Positions 8,710 through 17,808 of a DNA stretch of 64,000 nucleotides are shown one piece after another. The notes below the pieces were generated by a model. The model was not told the origin of the DNA. It saw only the letters and a program-made list of their open reading frames with translations, and searched no databases. The DNA is from Xaviernesmea rhizosphaerae (GTDB lineage Bacteria; Pseudomonadota; Alphaproteobacteria; Rhizobiales; Rhizobiaceae). Positions within the stretch are counted from its first letter, which is position 1. Every line of letters begins with the position of its first letter. A program made the position numbers and the translations under genes. The DNA lies in NCBI RefSeq assembly GCF_001938945.1, contig NZ_MKIO01000038.1:117399-181398 (forward strand). The letters run 5' to 3'.

Positions 8710-9477
8710 TTAAGCGTCAGCGCTGCCGGATGACCGCGCCGCCGTGATCGTGGCCAGCATGGCCAGGATATCGGCCTCGGCCGCATCGAGCGCCTCCTCC
8801 GCGCGCGCGCGGATCACGAGTTCCGTCGAAAAGGACTGGCCGTCGAACTTCGGATAGGAGCCGATGCTGGTCTCGGGGTGGCGCTTCTGCACCTCGCCCA
8901 GCGGGCCGCCGATATCGCCCTCGCCAAAGGGGGAGCGCACCGAGCGCGAGATGACCTTGGCGCCGGTTTCAAGCTGCGGCAGCACGGCATTGAGCATTGC
9001 CTGGAACACCTGCGGCACCCCGGCCATGACATAGACATTGCCGATGATAAAACCGGGCGCGGTGGAAACGGCATTGGGAATATGCCGGGCGCCGATCGGC
9101 ATGCGCGCCATGCGGCGGCGGGCCTCGGTAAATTCCATCTCGCGGCGCTTGTACATGTCGCCAAGCAGGGTCATCGCATCGGGATCATGCACGCATTCCA
9201 CCCCGAACGCGCGCGACACGGCATCGGCGGTGATGTCGTCATGGGTCGGCCCGATGCCGCCCGAGGTGAAGACATAGGTGTAGGCGCCGCGCAGCGCATT
9301 CAGCGCCGCCACGATCGCCGCCTCGTCGTCGGCAACGATCCGCACCTCCTTGAGATCGATGCCGGACAAGGTGAGAACCTCAGCGAGATGGCCGATGTTC
9401 TTGTCCTTGGTGCGGCCGGACAGAAGCTCGTCGCCAATGGCAAGCATGGCGGCAGTGACGATGGCGGAAGCGGTCAT
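8710..9477 (-). CDS. CinA-type molybdopterin-binding domain protein
   Basis: A 255-residue protein equivalent to the N-terminal domain of CinA (competence/damage-inducible protein A), a MoaB/MogA-like fold. Visible blocks are AMLAIGDELLSGRTKDKN at the N-terminus, YVFTSGGIGPTHDDIT (about residue 68) and GAPQVF-like MAGVPQVFQAML. It lacks the C-terminal nicotinamide-nucleotide amidase domain of full CinA. In other bacteria the N-terminal domain hydrolyses ADP-ribose or related pyrophosphates; the role in rhizobia is not known. It is divergent from wrbA, with about 175 bases between them. Confidence 0.87.
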   Translation of the reverse strand: MTASAIVTAAMLAIGDELLSGRTKDKNIGHLAEVLTLSGIDLKEVRIVADDEAAIVAALNALRGAYTYVFTSGGIGPTHDDITADAVSRAFGVECVHDPDAMTLLGDMYKRREMEFTEARRRMARMPIGARHIPNAVSTAPGFIIGNVYVMAGVPQVFQAMLNAVLPQLETGAKVISRSVRSPFGEGDIGGPLGEVQKRHPETSIGSYPKFDGQSFSTELVIRARAEEALDAAEADILAMLATITAARSSGSADA

Positions 9478-9652
9478 GGAGCAAGCCTTGAGCAGGATGG
9501 AAATTGTTCAGTCGAACGGCGATCATTGTCAATGGATTGTGAACAGTCTGTTTCCTTAACGGGCATGGTCGCCACGTGGCCAGCCGTTATCTTTGGCGCG
9601 GCAAAGCGAGGAAAGGCCGGCGTCGCAGGCCGGTGACAACAAGGAGATGACG

Positions 9653-10252
9653 ATGGCAAAGGTCTTGGTACTCTATTATTCGTCTTACGGACATATCGAG
9701 GCGATGGCAAAGGCCGTTGCTGAGGGTGTCATCTCGGCCGGCGCGGAAGTGGACGTCAAGCGCGTTCCCGAGCTGGTGCCAGAAGATGTTGCAAAAGCCA
9801 GCCATTTCAAGCTGGATCAGGAAGCGCCGATCGCCACCCCGGCTGAACTCGCCAATTACGACGCCATCATCTTCGGCTGCGGCACGCGCTACGGCACCAT
9901 GGCCTCGCAGATGCGCAACTTCATCGACCAGACCGGTGGCCTCTGGGCATCTGGCGCGCTGGTCGGCAAGGTCGGCTCGGCCTTCACCTCCACCGCCACC
10001 CAGCATGGCGGCCAGGAAACCACGATTCTTGGCTTCATCCCCACGCTGATGCATCACGGCATGGTCGTGGTCGGCCTGCCCTATTCCTTCCAGGGCCAGA
10101 TGGGCCTCGAGGAAATCAAGGGCGGCTCGCCCTATGGCGCCTCCACCATCACCGGCGGCGACGGCGCGCGCATGCCCTCGCAGATCGAACTGGACGCCGC
10201 CCGCTTCCAGGGCGCCCATGTCGCCAAGATCGCGGCCAAGCTCTCGGCCTGA
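9653..10252 (+). CDS. wrbA: NAD(P)H:quinone oxidoreductase WrbA
   Basis: FMN-dependent quinone reductase of the flavodoxin-like family; reduces quinones by two electrons and limits oxidative stress in the cytoplasm. The 199-residue length equals that of E. coli WrbA (198). FMN phosphate-loop residues are at the N-terminus (YYSSYGHIEAMA), the isoalloxazine loop is GCGTRYGTMASQMRNFIDQTGGLW, and the family's STATQHGGQE and SPYGASTITGGDG motifs follow. Of two ATGs six bases apart, the second is taken because AAGGAG is six bases before it and abuts the first. Confidence 0.95.
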   Translation: MAKVLVLYYSSYGHIEAMAKAVAEGVISAGAEVDVKRVPELVPEDVAKASHFKLDQEAPIATPAELANYDAIIFGCGTRYGTMASQMRNFIDQTGGLWASGALVGKVGSAFTSTATQHGGQETTILGFIPTLMHHGMVVVGLPYSFQGQMGLEEIKGGSPYGASTITGGDGARMPSQIELDAARFQGAHVAKIAAKLSA

Positions 10253-10297
10253 TCGATCCCTTTCGGGTCTGGTGCCATTCCGGTACCATGCTGCTAC

Positions 10298-10325
10298 GAG
10301 GCGGGCGCGATCCCGCCTCTCTTTC
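10298..10325 (+). terminator. Rho-independent terminator after wrbA
   Basis: Perfect 8-pair stem GAGGCGGG / CCCGCCTC with a 6-base loop, followed by TCTTTC, about 45 bases past the wrbA stop. Confidence 0.7.
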
Positions 10326-10452
10326 ATCCTCCGCTTCATGACCTGCCGGAACGATCCCGCCATCCTGCGCGTTTTCAATCCGGCATGGGGGCGCATGTTT
10401 GGGCATGCACCCGCCGAGATCGCCATTGGCCGATGGTCGGAGGAGAAGGTTG

Positions 10453-10704
10453 ATGACCCGGATCGTTTATGAAATCGTCGAGCATGATGATGGCTGGGCT
10501 TACAAGCTCGGCGATGTCTTCTCCGAATCCTTCCCCTCTCATGATGCGGCACTGAAAGCCGCACGCCAGGCGGCCTCCGAACAGCAGGTCGGCGGCGAGG
10601 ATGAGGAAATCAGCTTTCAGGATGCGCGCGGGCGCTGGCACCAGGAACATGCCGATGGCGGCGACCGGCCGGAAGTGGTCGTTGATGATCGTTCAGGGGC
10701 GTGA
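10453..10704 (+). CDS. DUF2188 domain small protein
   Basis: An 83-residue protein with the DUF2188 pattern: an N-terminal strand IVYEIVEHDDGWAYKLGDVFSES followed by an HDAALKAARQAA helix, then acidic and polar tail residues. DUF2188 proteins are small alpha-beta proteins found across proteobacteria with no established role; their fold resembles a nucleic-acid or ligand binding half-domain. AGGAGAAGG lies just before the ATG. The gene converges on the next minus-strand gene with about 100 bases between. Confidence 0.72.
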   Translation: MTRIVYEIVEHDDGWAYKLGDVFSESFPSHDAALKAARQAASEQQVGGEDEEISFQDARGRWHQEHADGGDRPEVVVDDRSGA

Positions 10705-10805
10705 TCCGCTTCAAGCTTGATCGCCGGAGGCTTACGTCGCTCCCGCTTGATCTTCAGCGTGAAAAAGTGGCTTTCGCATCCTGATGACACTGATGACAGC
10801 GAGCG

Positions 10806-11087
10806 TCAGCCCTCGCACAGGAGCCCGGCATCGCGGAACCATGTCTCGATGCCGGCCTGGACGCTGCGCTTGGCTTCCTCAAGACCGCTGGACGACTGGA
10901 AGTCGCTCTGGCCTTCGCCATTGCAATTGGTGATGCGCCAGCGCCAGCCATCTCCGTCCGACATGGGCAAAACCTGCGCCATCAGATGCGCCCCGAGCAT
11001 GGCCAAATAGGTGCCGTCTTCCGCGATAGCCCATGTCAGCGGCACGTGCGTCAGGGCCTGCGCCGCCTCTCCCTCTTCTGAAAGCAT
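10806..11087 (-). CDS. Conserved hypothetical protein
   Basis: A 93-residue protein of no recognised family. It contains a strand-rich WAIAEDGTYLAMLGAHLMAQ and WRWRITNCNGEGQSDFQSSSG, then a helix EEAKRSVQAGIETWF and a C-terminal cysteine. The pattern (beta strands, then EAK..V..G helix) resembles small proteins that are predicted to bind ligands, but nothing more can be said. A GTG six codons further upstream could be the true start; neither start has a clear ribosome site, which lowers confidence. Confidence 0.5.
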   Translation of the reverse strand: MLSEEGEAAQALTHVPLTWAIAEDGTYLAMLGAHLMAQVLPMSDGDGWRWRITNCNGEGQSDFQSSSGLEEAKRSVQAGIETWFRDAGLLCEG

Positions 11088-11427
11088 GGGTTCTACATCT
11101 CGCACGTGCCGTGATCGACAAACAACATGGCCGAACTCGTCTTCTCAAAACAGGCGCACGGCATATGACGGCCAACGCTGCGTTACGCCCGTATCCCGCG
11201 TCCGACTGCCCTCATGCACCAGCTGGGCCTCCCGTTCCTGCCGCACACCCAGCCAGCCGGACGCCGGGCGAGACTGGCGCTTTCGGCGTCTTAGGTAAAG
11301 CTGTTCGAGGGAAGAGGGTTAATCAATCTTAACCTGCTGCTCCCCTGCCCAGCCGGCCATGGTGCACCGCTTTTCCCGCATCGGCTCTTTTCAGCGGCGT
11401 CTTGCTCGGCTAAGGCCATAGGCGTCA
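11088..11427. other. Gap with no recognised gene before tRNA-Leu
   Basis: About 340 bases. Short open frames here have no ribosome sites or family resemblance. The last 120 bases presumably contain the tRNA-Leu promoter; no convincing -35/-10 pair stands out. Confidence 0.4.
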
Positions 11428-11512
11428 GCGGACGTGGCGAAACTGGTAGACGCAAGGGACTTAAAATCCCTCACCTCCGGGTATACGGGTTCGATCCCCG
11501 TCGTCCGCACCA
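11428..11512 (+). tRNA. tRNA-Leu (anticodon UAA)
   Basis: Full 85-base class II tRNA. The acceptor arm GCGGACG pairs with CGTCCGC, followed by discriminator A and an encoded CCA. The anticodon stem AGGGA / TCCCT encloses loop CTTAAAA, giving anticodon TAA at 11462-11464. A long variable arm (leucine type) precedes the T arm with GGTTCGATCC. It decodes UUA, a codon that must be rare in this GC-rich genome. Confidence 0.96.
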
Positions 11513-11734
11513 GTCCCGGCTCCCGGCCCGTCTCCTAGCCCAGCTGCTGTGATCGTCCCGCCCTTTCCCTGGCAGACAGAGCCGGGAAAACCCTGAACAA
11601 GCGACGCCGCCTTGCGCAGGCCTGCTTGAAAAGCCCCTGCGATTGCCGCAAAACCGGGGCTCCGCGCGACACCCTGTCTCTTGAACGATGGACGGCCTCG
11701 CGCCCTTCCTTCGCCGACCTTGAGGATTTGCGCC

Positions 11735-12232
11735 ATGTCCCTGCCCGAAAAAGCCTTTCCCGTCTCCTGGGACCAGTTTCACCGCGATGCGCGTGCGCTC
11801 GCCTGGCGCCTTGCCGGCCTGCAGCGCGATTTCCGCGCGATCGTCTGCATCACCCGTGGCGGCCTGGTGCCGGCGGCCATCATCTCGCGCGAACTCAACA
11901 TCCGCCTGATCGAGACCGTCTGCATCGCCTCCTATCACGACTACGTCAACCAGGGCGACATGGTGATGCTGAAGGGTATCGCCGAGCCGCTGATGGCCGA
12001 TGGCGGCGAAGGCGTTCTGGTGGTCGACGATCTGACCGACACCGGCAAGACCGCCAAGGAAGTGCGCGCGCTTCTGCCCAAGGCGCATTTCGCCTGTGTC
12101 TATGCCAAGCCGCAGGGCGTGCCTGTGATCGACACCTTCGTTACCGAGGTCAGCCAGGATACCTGGATCTACTTCCCCTGGGATATGGGCTTCACCTATC
12201 AGGAGCCGATCGCCAAGGGCCATATGGGCTGA
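11735..12232 (+). CDS. gpt: Xanthine(-guanine) phosphoribosyltransferase
   Basis: Purine salvage enzyme converting xanthine or guanine plus PRPP into the nucleotide. The 165-residue protein is a type I phosphoribosyltransferase: ICITRGGLVPAAIISREL near the N-terminus and the PRPP-binding signature VLVVDDLTDTGKTAKEV at about residues 91-107, followed by the hydrophobic base-binding YFPWDMGF. GAGGA precedes the ATG by eight bases; the frame extends 18 codons upstream without a ribosome site. It starts about 220 bases after tRNA-Leu and is followed by the nrdJ control region. Confidence 0.92.
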   Translation: MSLPEKAFPVSWDQFHRDARALAWRLAGLQRDFRAIVCITRGGLVPAAIISRELNIRLIETVCIASYHDYVNQGDMVMLKGIAEPLMADGGEGVLVVDDLTDTGKTAKEVRALLPKAHFACVYAKPQGVPVIDTFVTEVSQDTWIYFPWDMGFTYQEPIAKGHMG

Positions 12233-12485
12233 GGCCTATCGCCGGAATCGGACTGAAGAAGAGGGAGCCGGTGTTCGGTCCGATCTGCAGACCATGGACC
12301 GAGGCATCGGGCTCAGCATGGCGTCCGGTCCGGCTCTGGCCGACCGGCGCAGCGGCGGCGCGAGTCGCGACATCAGGCGACCGGCTGCCGGGTGGACGGC
12401 CGGCCCACACCACGCCCTGCCGTTGAACGGCACGCGCCCCTAAACCATCGACCTGTGGACCGCTGGCGCCCCGTCCTACAACATC

Positions 12486-12494
12486 TTGTCCACA
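12486..12494 (+). promoter_or_regulatory. DnaA-box-like site 1 (nrdJ upstream)
   Basis: TTGTCCACA differs by one base from the DnaA box TTATCCACA. It lies inside a near-perfect palindrome ATCTTGT-CC-ACAAGAT. Confidence 0.35.
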
Positions 12495-12573
12495 AGATTT
12501 GAGGGAACAAATGGGCCAAAAGCGGTTCAGCACTCCCAAGTCCCTGATTTTCTTGAGTCTGCCGTGAGCCGGC

Positions 12574-12582
12574 TTATCCACA
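12574..12582 (+). promoter_or_regulatory. DnaA box (nrdJ upstream)
   Basis: Exact TTATCCACA, the strong DnaA box, 88 bases after the first site and about 500 bases before nrdJ. DnaA controls ribonucleotide reductase genes in other bacteria, so a regulatory role is reasonable; a single 9-mer can also occur by chance. Confidence 0.45.
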
Positions 12583-12824
12583 ACATCTAGATGGGCAGTG
12601 GACGGAGACACGCAAGCCCTTGACGCTGCGCCCGCATTCACAGTTAATCCTTTGCATGCAGGCATGACGCCCGCACGCTTGGAATGACGGGCTCGTGCTT
12701 TCTGCCGGCCGGTCGATCCCCACCCCGCTGACGAACCGGAGAGCCTGCCGTTGGACGGCAGGGGAAACGCTATGACCATGCCCGAACTTTCCCCTCCTCC
12801 GGAACCTGCCAGCCCCTTGGCGAG

Positions 12825-12840
12825 TTACTATATCTAGTAG
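12825..12840 (+). promoter_or_regulatory. NrdR box 1
   Basis: The 16-mer with core TACTATATCTAGTA is an imperfect palindrome matching the NrdR consensus (ACAC-A/T-ATAT-type). Its partner lies exactly 32 bases downstream, the three-turn spacing typical of paired NrdR boxes. Confidence 0.65.
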
Positions 12841-12856
12841 CCAAGCGCGCAAAGAA

Positions 12857-12872
12857 CCACTATATAAGAGAC
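12857..12872 (+). promoter_or_regulatory. NrdR box 2 overlapping the probable -10 element
   Basis: Core CCACTATATAAGAG shares ACTATAT with box 1 at a 32-base offset. The TATATAAG stretch could also serve as the promoter -10 element, as is usual for NrdR-repressed promoters. A GAGACG/CGTCTC hairpin begins at its end. Confidence 0.6.
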
Positions 12873-13078
12873 GACACACCGTCTCACGACGATGACGGCC
12901 GGCCGCGTGCGCGCGACCGGGAAGACCATTCGCGCGTTGGAGCATGGTGGATTGGACGGGCCTGCGCGGCCGGCCGTCATCATGCGCTGATCGAAAGATT
13001 TTGAGCGGGATTGCCAGACTTTTTGGTCGCGGCCGGCGGTTTTTCCGCAGCGCTCACGGGACACGAGGACTTGAGACA

Positions 13079-16000
13079 ATGAAGATCGAACGCCGTTTCA
13101 CCCGGGCCGGACAGTCGGCCTATGCGGACATCGCCTTCCGCAAGGCCATCAGCGAGATCCGCAATCCGGATGGCTCCATCGTGTTCCGTCTGGCAGATAT
13201 CGACGTGCCCGAGCAGTTCAGCCAGGTGGCGGCCGATATTCTGGCGCAGAAATATTTCCGCAAGGCCGGCGTGCCCGCGCGGCTGAGGAAGGTCGAGGAA
13301 AATGACGTACCCTCCTTCCTCTGGCGCTCCGTGGCCGATGAAAAGGCGCTGAAGGAACTGCCGGAAGAGGCCCGCTACGGCTCGGAAACCGATGCGCGCC
13401 AGGTCTTCGATCGCCTGGCCGGCACCTGGACATATTGGGGCTGGAAGGGCGGCTACTTCGCCACGGAAGAGGATGCGAGCGCGTTCCGCGACGAGCTTGC
13501 CTATATGCTCGCCACCCAGCGCGTTGCGCCGAATTCGCCGCAATGGTTCAACACGGGTCTCAACTGGGCCTATGGCATTGACGGCCCCGGCCAGGGTCAT
13601 TTCTATGTCGATCCCTTCACCGGCAAGCTGACGCGCTCCAAGTCCGCCTATGAGCATCCGCAGCCGCATGCCTGCTTCATCCAGTCGGTTCAGGACGATC
13701 TCGTCAACGAGGGCGGCATCATGGATCTGTGGGTGCGCGAGGCGCGCCTGTTCAAATATGGCTCGGGCACGGGATCCAACTTCAGCCATCTGCGCGGCGA
13801 AGGAGAGAAGCTGTCGGGCGGCGGCAAGTCATCCGGCCTGATGAGCTTCCTCAAGATCGGCGACCGCGCCGCCGGCGCGATCAAGTCGGGCGGCACCACG
13901 CGCCGCGCGGCCAAGATGGTGGTCGTCGATATCGATCATCCCGATATCGAGGCCTACATCAACTGGAAGGTCAAGGAAGAGCAGAAGGTCGCCAGCCTCG
14001 TCACCGGCTCCAAGATCGTCGCCAAGCATCTGAAGGCAATCATGAAGGCCTGCCTGAACTGCGAGGGCGACGGCGACGATTGCTTCGATCCGGCCAAGAA
14101 CCCCGCGCTGAAGCGCGAGATCCGCGCCGCCAAGAAGAATTCGGTGCCGGAAAACTACGTCAAGCGCGTGATCCAGTTCGCCCAGCAGGGCTACAAGGAT
14201 CTCGAGTTCAAGACCTATGACACGGACTGGGATTCGGAAGCCTATCTGACGGTTTCGGGCCAGAACTCCAACAACTCCGTCTCGCTCAAGGACGATTTCC
14301 TGCGCGCGGTGGAAAAGGATGGCGACTGGAACCTGACGGCGCGCAAGGACGGCCGCACGGTGAAGACGCTGAAGGCGCGTGACCTCTGGGAGCAGATCTC
14401 CTATGCCGCCTGGGCCTCGGCCGATCCGGGCCTGCACTTCAACACCACCATGAACGACTGGCACACCTGCCCGGCCGCCGGCCCGATCCGCGCGTCCAAT
14501 CCGTGCTCGGAATATATGTTCCTGGACGACACCGCCTGCAATCTGGCCTCGCTGAACCTGATCCAGTTCAAGGATGCGGCGACCAAGCGCATCAACATTG
14601 CCGATTACGAGCATGCGGTGCGCCTGTGGACCGTGGTGCTCGAAATCTCCGTCATGATGGCGCAGTTCCCCTCCCGGGAAATCGCCCAGCTCTCCTATGA
14701 ATACCGCACGCTGGGCCTCGGCTATGCCAATATTGGCGGCCTGCTCATGTCCTCGGGCATTCCCTATGACTCGACCGAGGGCCGGGCGATCGCCGGGGCG
14801 CTGACCGCGATCATGACCGGCGTGGCCTATGCAACGTCGGCGGAAATGGCTGGCGAGCTCGGCCCCTTCCCCGGCTTTGCACCCAACCGCGAGAACATGC
14901 TGCGCGTGATGCGCAACCATGCCCGCGCCGCACGCGGCGAGACCCTGGGCTATGAAGGCCTGAGCGTCGATCCCGTGGCGCTGATCCATGGCGATTGCCC
15001 TGATCAGGACCTGATCGCCCATGCGGTTGCCGCCTGGGACAAGGCCGTTTCGCTCGGCGAGCAGCATGGCTATCGCAATGCCCAGACGACCGTGATCGCG
15101 CCCACCGGCACGATCGGCCTCGTCATGGATTGCGACACCACCGGCATCGAGCCCGACTTCGCGCTGGTAAAGTTCAAGAAGCTCGCCGGCGGCGGCTATT
15201 TCAAGATCATCAACCGCGCCGTGCCGGAGGCGCTGCGCACGCTCGGCTATTCGGAAAGCCAGATCGCCGAGATCGAGGCCTATGCCGTCGGCCATGGCAA
15301 CATCAACCAAGCGCCGGCGGTCAACCCCTCGACGCTGCGGGCCAAGGGCTTCACCGACGAGAAGATCGAGGCGATCAACGCCGCCACCAAGGCCGCCTTC
15401 GACATCAAGTTCGTCTTCAACCAGTGGACTCTCGGCGCCGACTTCCTGAAGACCGCGCTGAAGGTCTCGGACGAGCAGCTGGCCGATGTCAGCTTTAACC
15501 TGCTCGACCATATCGGCTTCTCGAAGAAGGACATCGAAGCCGCCAACATCCATGTCTGCGGCGCGATGACGCTGGAAGGCGCCCCCTTCCTCAAGGCCGA
15601 GCACCTCGCCGTGTTCGACTGCGCCAATCCCTGCGGCAAGATCGGCAAGCGCTACCTTTCGGTGGAAAGCCATATCCGCATGATGGCGGCCGCCCAGCCC
15701 TTCATCTCCGGCGCGATCTCCAAGACGATCAACATGCCGAACGAGGCGACCGTCGAGGATTGCGGCAAGGCCTATCTGCTCTCCTGGAAGCTGGCGCTGA
15801 AGGCCAACGCGCTTTACCGCGATGGTTCCAAGCTTTCCCAGCCGCTCAATGCCTCGCTGATCGAGGATGAGGACGACGAGGACGCGATCGAGGAACTGCT
15901 GCAGATGCCGGCAGCGGCCCAGGCCGTGACCGTCACCGAGAAGATCATCGAGCGCGTGGTGGAACGCGTGGTGCGCAGCCAGGAAAAGCTGCCTTCGCGC

Positions 16001-16870
16001 CGCAAGGGCTACACCCAGAAGGCCAAGATCGGCGGGCACACCATCTTCCTGCGCACCGGCGAATATGATGACGGCCGCCTCGGCGAGATCTTCCTCGACA
16101 TGAACAAGGAAGGCTCGGCGCTGCGCGCCTTCATCAACAACTTCGCCATCTCCGTCTCGCTCGGCCTGCAATATGGCGTGCCGCTGGAAGAATATGTCGA
16201 CGCCTTCACCTTCACCAAGTTCGAGCCGGCGGGCATGGTAACGGGCAATGACGCGATCAAGAACGCCACCTCGATCCTGGACTATGTCTTCCGCGAGCTG
16301 GCGATCTCCTATCTCGGCCGCCATGACCTCGCCCATGTCGACACCTCGGACTTCTCGGCCACCGCGCTCGGCCGCGGCGTCTCGGAAGGCAAGGCCGACG
16401 TGGTCTCCAAGGGCCTGACGCGCGGCTACAAGCCGACGCTGGTCTCCAGCGCCGCAAGCTCCGCCGCCGAACCCCGAGGCGCCGCCAATTCCGCCGGCTC
16501 GGCCAAGGCCACCGGTGGCGCGACGGTCACCGCGATCTCGGGCAACACCGTGCGCAAGCTCGAAACGGTCGTCGCCACCTCCGAAGTCGTCGCCTTCAAG
16601 CGCGACTATGAGGAGCGCGCCCGGGAGCTGGCGGAGGAGATTGCCGAGGAAGAAACGGGCGCCATGACCGCCCTCTTCACCGAACAGGCCGCTGCCGATG
16701 CGGCCAATGCCAAGGTGGACGCCAAGAAGGTGGAGAACGAACGCCGCATGCGCTCGATCGCCCAGGGCTATACTGGCAACATGTGCTCGGAGTGCCAGAA
16801 CTTCACCATGGTGCGCAACGGCACCTGCGAGAAGTGCGACACCTGCGGCGCCACCAGCGGCTGCAGCTGA
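13079..16870 (+). CDS. nrdJ: Adenosylcobalamin-dependent (class II) ribonucleotide reductase
   Basis: Reduces ribonucleotides to deoxyribonucleotides using adenosylcobalamin to make the thiyl radical, with no need for oxygen. The protein is 1263 residues, the long rhizobial form. Visible are SPQWFNTGLNWAYG, the substrate-site glycines GSGTGSNFSHLRG, the catalytic NPCSEY (about residue 474), the family's PTGTIGLVMDCDTTG, a long acidic linker (DEDDEDAIEELL), and a C-terminal zinc-finger-like CSEC...CEKCDTC tail whose cysteines pass electrons from thioredoxin. The frame extends 45 codons upstream, but the ATG after GAGGA fits the family. Preceded by NrdR and DnaA-type sites; followed by a terminator. 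Probably the main, possibly only, reductase in this lineage. Confidence 0.96.
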   Translation: MKIERRFTRAGQSAYADIAFRKAISEIRNPDGSIVFRLADIDVPEQFSQVAADILAQKYFRKAGVPARLRKVEENDVPSFLWRSVADEKALKELPEEARYGSETDARQVFDRLAGTWTYWGWKGGYFATEEDASAFRDELAYMLATQRVAPNSPQWFNTGLNWAYGIDGPGQGHFYVDPFTGKLTRSKSAYEHPQPHACFIQSVQDDLVNEGGIMDLWVREARLFKYGSGTGSNFSHLRGEGEKLSGGGKSSGLMSFLKIGDRAAGAIKSGGTTRRAAKMVVVDIDHPDIEAYINWKVKEEQKVASLVTGSKIVAKHLKAIMKACLNCEGDGDDCFDPAKNPALKREIRAAKKNSVPENYVKRVIQFAQQGYKDLEFKTYDTDWDSEAYLTVSGQNSNNSVSLKDDFLRAVEKDGDWNLTARKDGRTVKTLKARDLWEQISYAAWASADPGLHFNTTMNDWHTCPAAGPIRASNPCSEYMFLDDTACNLASLNLIQFKDAATKRINIADYEHAVRLWTVVLEISVMMAQFPSREIAQLSYEYRTLGLGYANIGGLLMSSGIPYDSTEGRAIAGALTAIMTGVAYATSAEMAGELGPFPGFAPNRENMLRVMRNHARAARGETLGYEGLSVDPVALIHGDCPDQDLIAHAVAAWDKAVSLGEQHGYRNAQTTVIAPTGTIGLVMDCDTTGIEPDFALVKFKKLAGGGYFKIINRAVPEALRTLGYSESQIAEIEAYAVGHGNINQAPAVNPSTLRAKGFTDEKIEAINAATKAAFDIKFVFNQWTLGADFLKTALKVSDEQLADVSFNLLDHIGFSKKDIEAANIHVCGAMTLEGAPFLKAEHLAVFDCANPCGKIGKRYLSVESHIRMMAAAQPFISGAISKTINMPNEATVEDCGKAYLLSWKLALKANALYRDGSKLSQPLNASLIEDEDDEDAIEELLQMPAAAQAVTVTEKIIERVVERVVRSQEKLPSRRKGYTQKAKIGGHTIFLRTGEYDDGRLGEIFLDMNKEGSALRAFINNFAISVSLGLQYGVPLEEYVDAFTFTKFEPAGMVTGNDAIKNATSILDYVFRELAISYLGRHDLAHVDTSDFSATALGRGVSEGKADVVSKGLTRGYKPTLVSSAASSAAEPRGAANSAGSAKATGGATVTAISGNTVRKLETVVATSEVVAFKRDYEERARELAEEIAEEETGAMTALFTEQAAADAANAKVDAKKVENERRMRSIAQGYTGNMCSECQNFTMVRNGTCEKCDTCGATSGCS

Positions 16871-16946
16871 TCGGGGCGGGCATTCCGCTCCTGAGAACGT
16901 CGGGGATCGGCTGAGGCCGATCCCGCCGAGGGACTTCGATCATCGC

Positions 16947-16976
16947 ACATCCGGGCGCCTGCGCGTCCGGATGTTT
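16947..16976 (+). terminator. Rho-independent terminator after nrdJ
   Basis: Perfect 8-pair stem ACATCCGG / CCGGATGT with a 12-base loop, then TTTTCGTTT. Confidence 0.8.
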
Positions 16977-17098
16977 TCGTTTCCAGCACGAGGCCTTCCA
17001 GCCTGATCTCTTGATCATCGCACTGAAAAGTGGTGTCAGCTCTTCTGGCAAATCCGCCATGCAAATCAGACGTGCACATCCAGCGAGACCGCCGTTTC

Positions 17099-17620
17099 AT
17101 GATCACCATCGCCCCGGCCGGAGACCCCGACCAGTTCGCTGCAGCCGCCGCGCTGCTCTCGGCCTTCGCCGCCTGGGACGCCGCGCAAGCGGCGCAGGTG
17201 GGGCTGGAGCCGCAATTGGTTCTGGACCTGTTTCATGCCGATGAAGACCAGGTCTCGCTCATGCAGAAATTCGCCGCGCAAGACGCAGCGCTGCTCTTGG
17301 CCTACCAGGACGGGGATTGCCTGGGCACGCTCGGGATCGCGCCCTTTGATACGGGACGCATGGAACTGCACAGCTTCTATATCGATCCCGCCGCGCGCGG
17401 CCAGGGCATCGGCCGGCGTCTGATAGAGGCGGCGGTCGACTTTGCTGTCAGCCAGGGGCAACAGACGCTGCTGGTGCAGACGACGGTCTATATGCAGGCC
17501 GCGCTGTCGCTCTATCACGCCACCGGCTTTGCGCCTGCGCCGCCCTTTCGCCAGATCCCCGATGCGGTGACCGCGACGGAACGCTTCTTCAGCCGGCCGC
17601 TGCCGGGTGCTGCGTCCTGA
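17099..17620 (+). CDS. GNAT family N-acetyltransferase
   Basis: A 173-residue GNAT protein. The acetyl-CoA site is clear: MELHSFYIDPAARGQGIGRRLIEAA contains the R-G-Q-G-I-G loop, followed by a strand QTLLVQTTVYMQAALSLYHATGF. The substrate is unknown; the N-terminal half, rich in Ala and acidic residues, would shape acceptor specificity. The start is uncertain: this ATG lacks a strong ribosome site, and frames further upstream are open to about 17030. It stands between nrdJ and tRNA-Lys. Confidence 0.8.
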   Translation: MITIAPAGDPDQFAAAAALLSAFAAWDAAQAAQVGLEPQLVLDLFHADEDQVSLMQKFAAQDAALLLAYQDGDCLGTLGIAPFDTGRMELHSFYIDPAARGQGIGRRLIEAAVDFAVSQGQQTLLVQTTVYMQAALSLYHATGFAPAPPFRQIPDAVTATERFFSRPLPGAAS

Positions 17621-17808
17621 CGCAGAAAGACCGATCTGCTTTTGATTTACAGGCGTGACCGCCTTTGACCGACCATGGCTTGCGGGATTATCCGTCCTTG
17701 GAACTGGTTGTTTCCGAAGACTGAAAGAAAACAGGCTGCGCCACCAAAGCGGCAGAAGCCAAATACGGTCTCACCACAGAAGTTTTCGGAAAATTGTCGA
17801 GATCATAA

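Larger units (their letters stand above)
12233..13078. other. Long non-coding control region upstream of nrdJ
   Basis: About 850 bases with no convincing gene. It holds hairpins (TGCCGT-TGA-ACGGCA at 12418-12432, CCTGCCG-N5-CGGCAGG at 12744-12762, and GAGACG-N6-CGTCTC at 12868-12885), two DnaA-box-like sites and two NrdR-type boxes. The length is unusual for this compact genome and suggests multi-input control of the downstream ribonucleotide reductase. Confidence 0.7.

Noticed and set aside
12590..12790. Cobalamin riboswitch upstream of nrdJ
   Set aside because: ACCGGAGAGCCTGCC near 12735 looks a little like the B12 box, and CCCGCATTCACAGTTAA upstream is vaguely similar to a conserved loop, but the box needs one insertion and one deletion, and B12 switches normally control B12-independent isozymes or cobalamin genes, not nrdJ.
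13829..16336. 835-residue minus-strand frame inside nrdJ
   Set aside because: It is the reverse-strand shadow of nrdJ, common in high-GC genes; no family resemblance.
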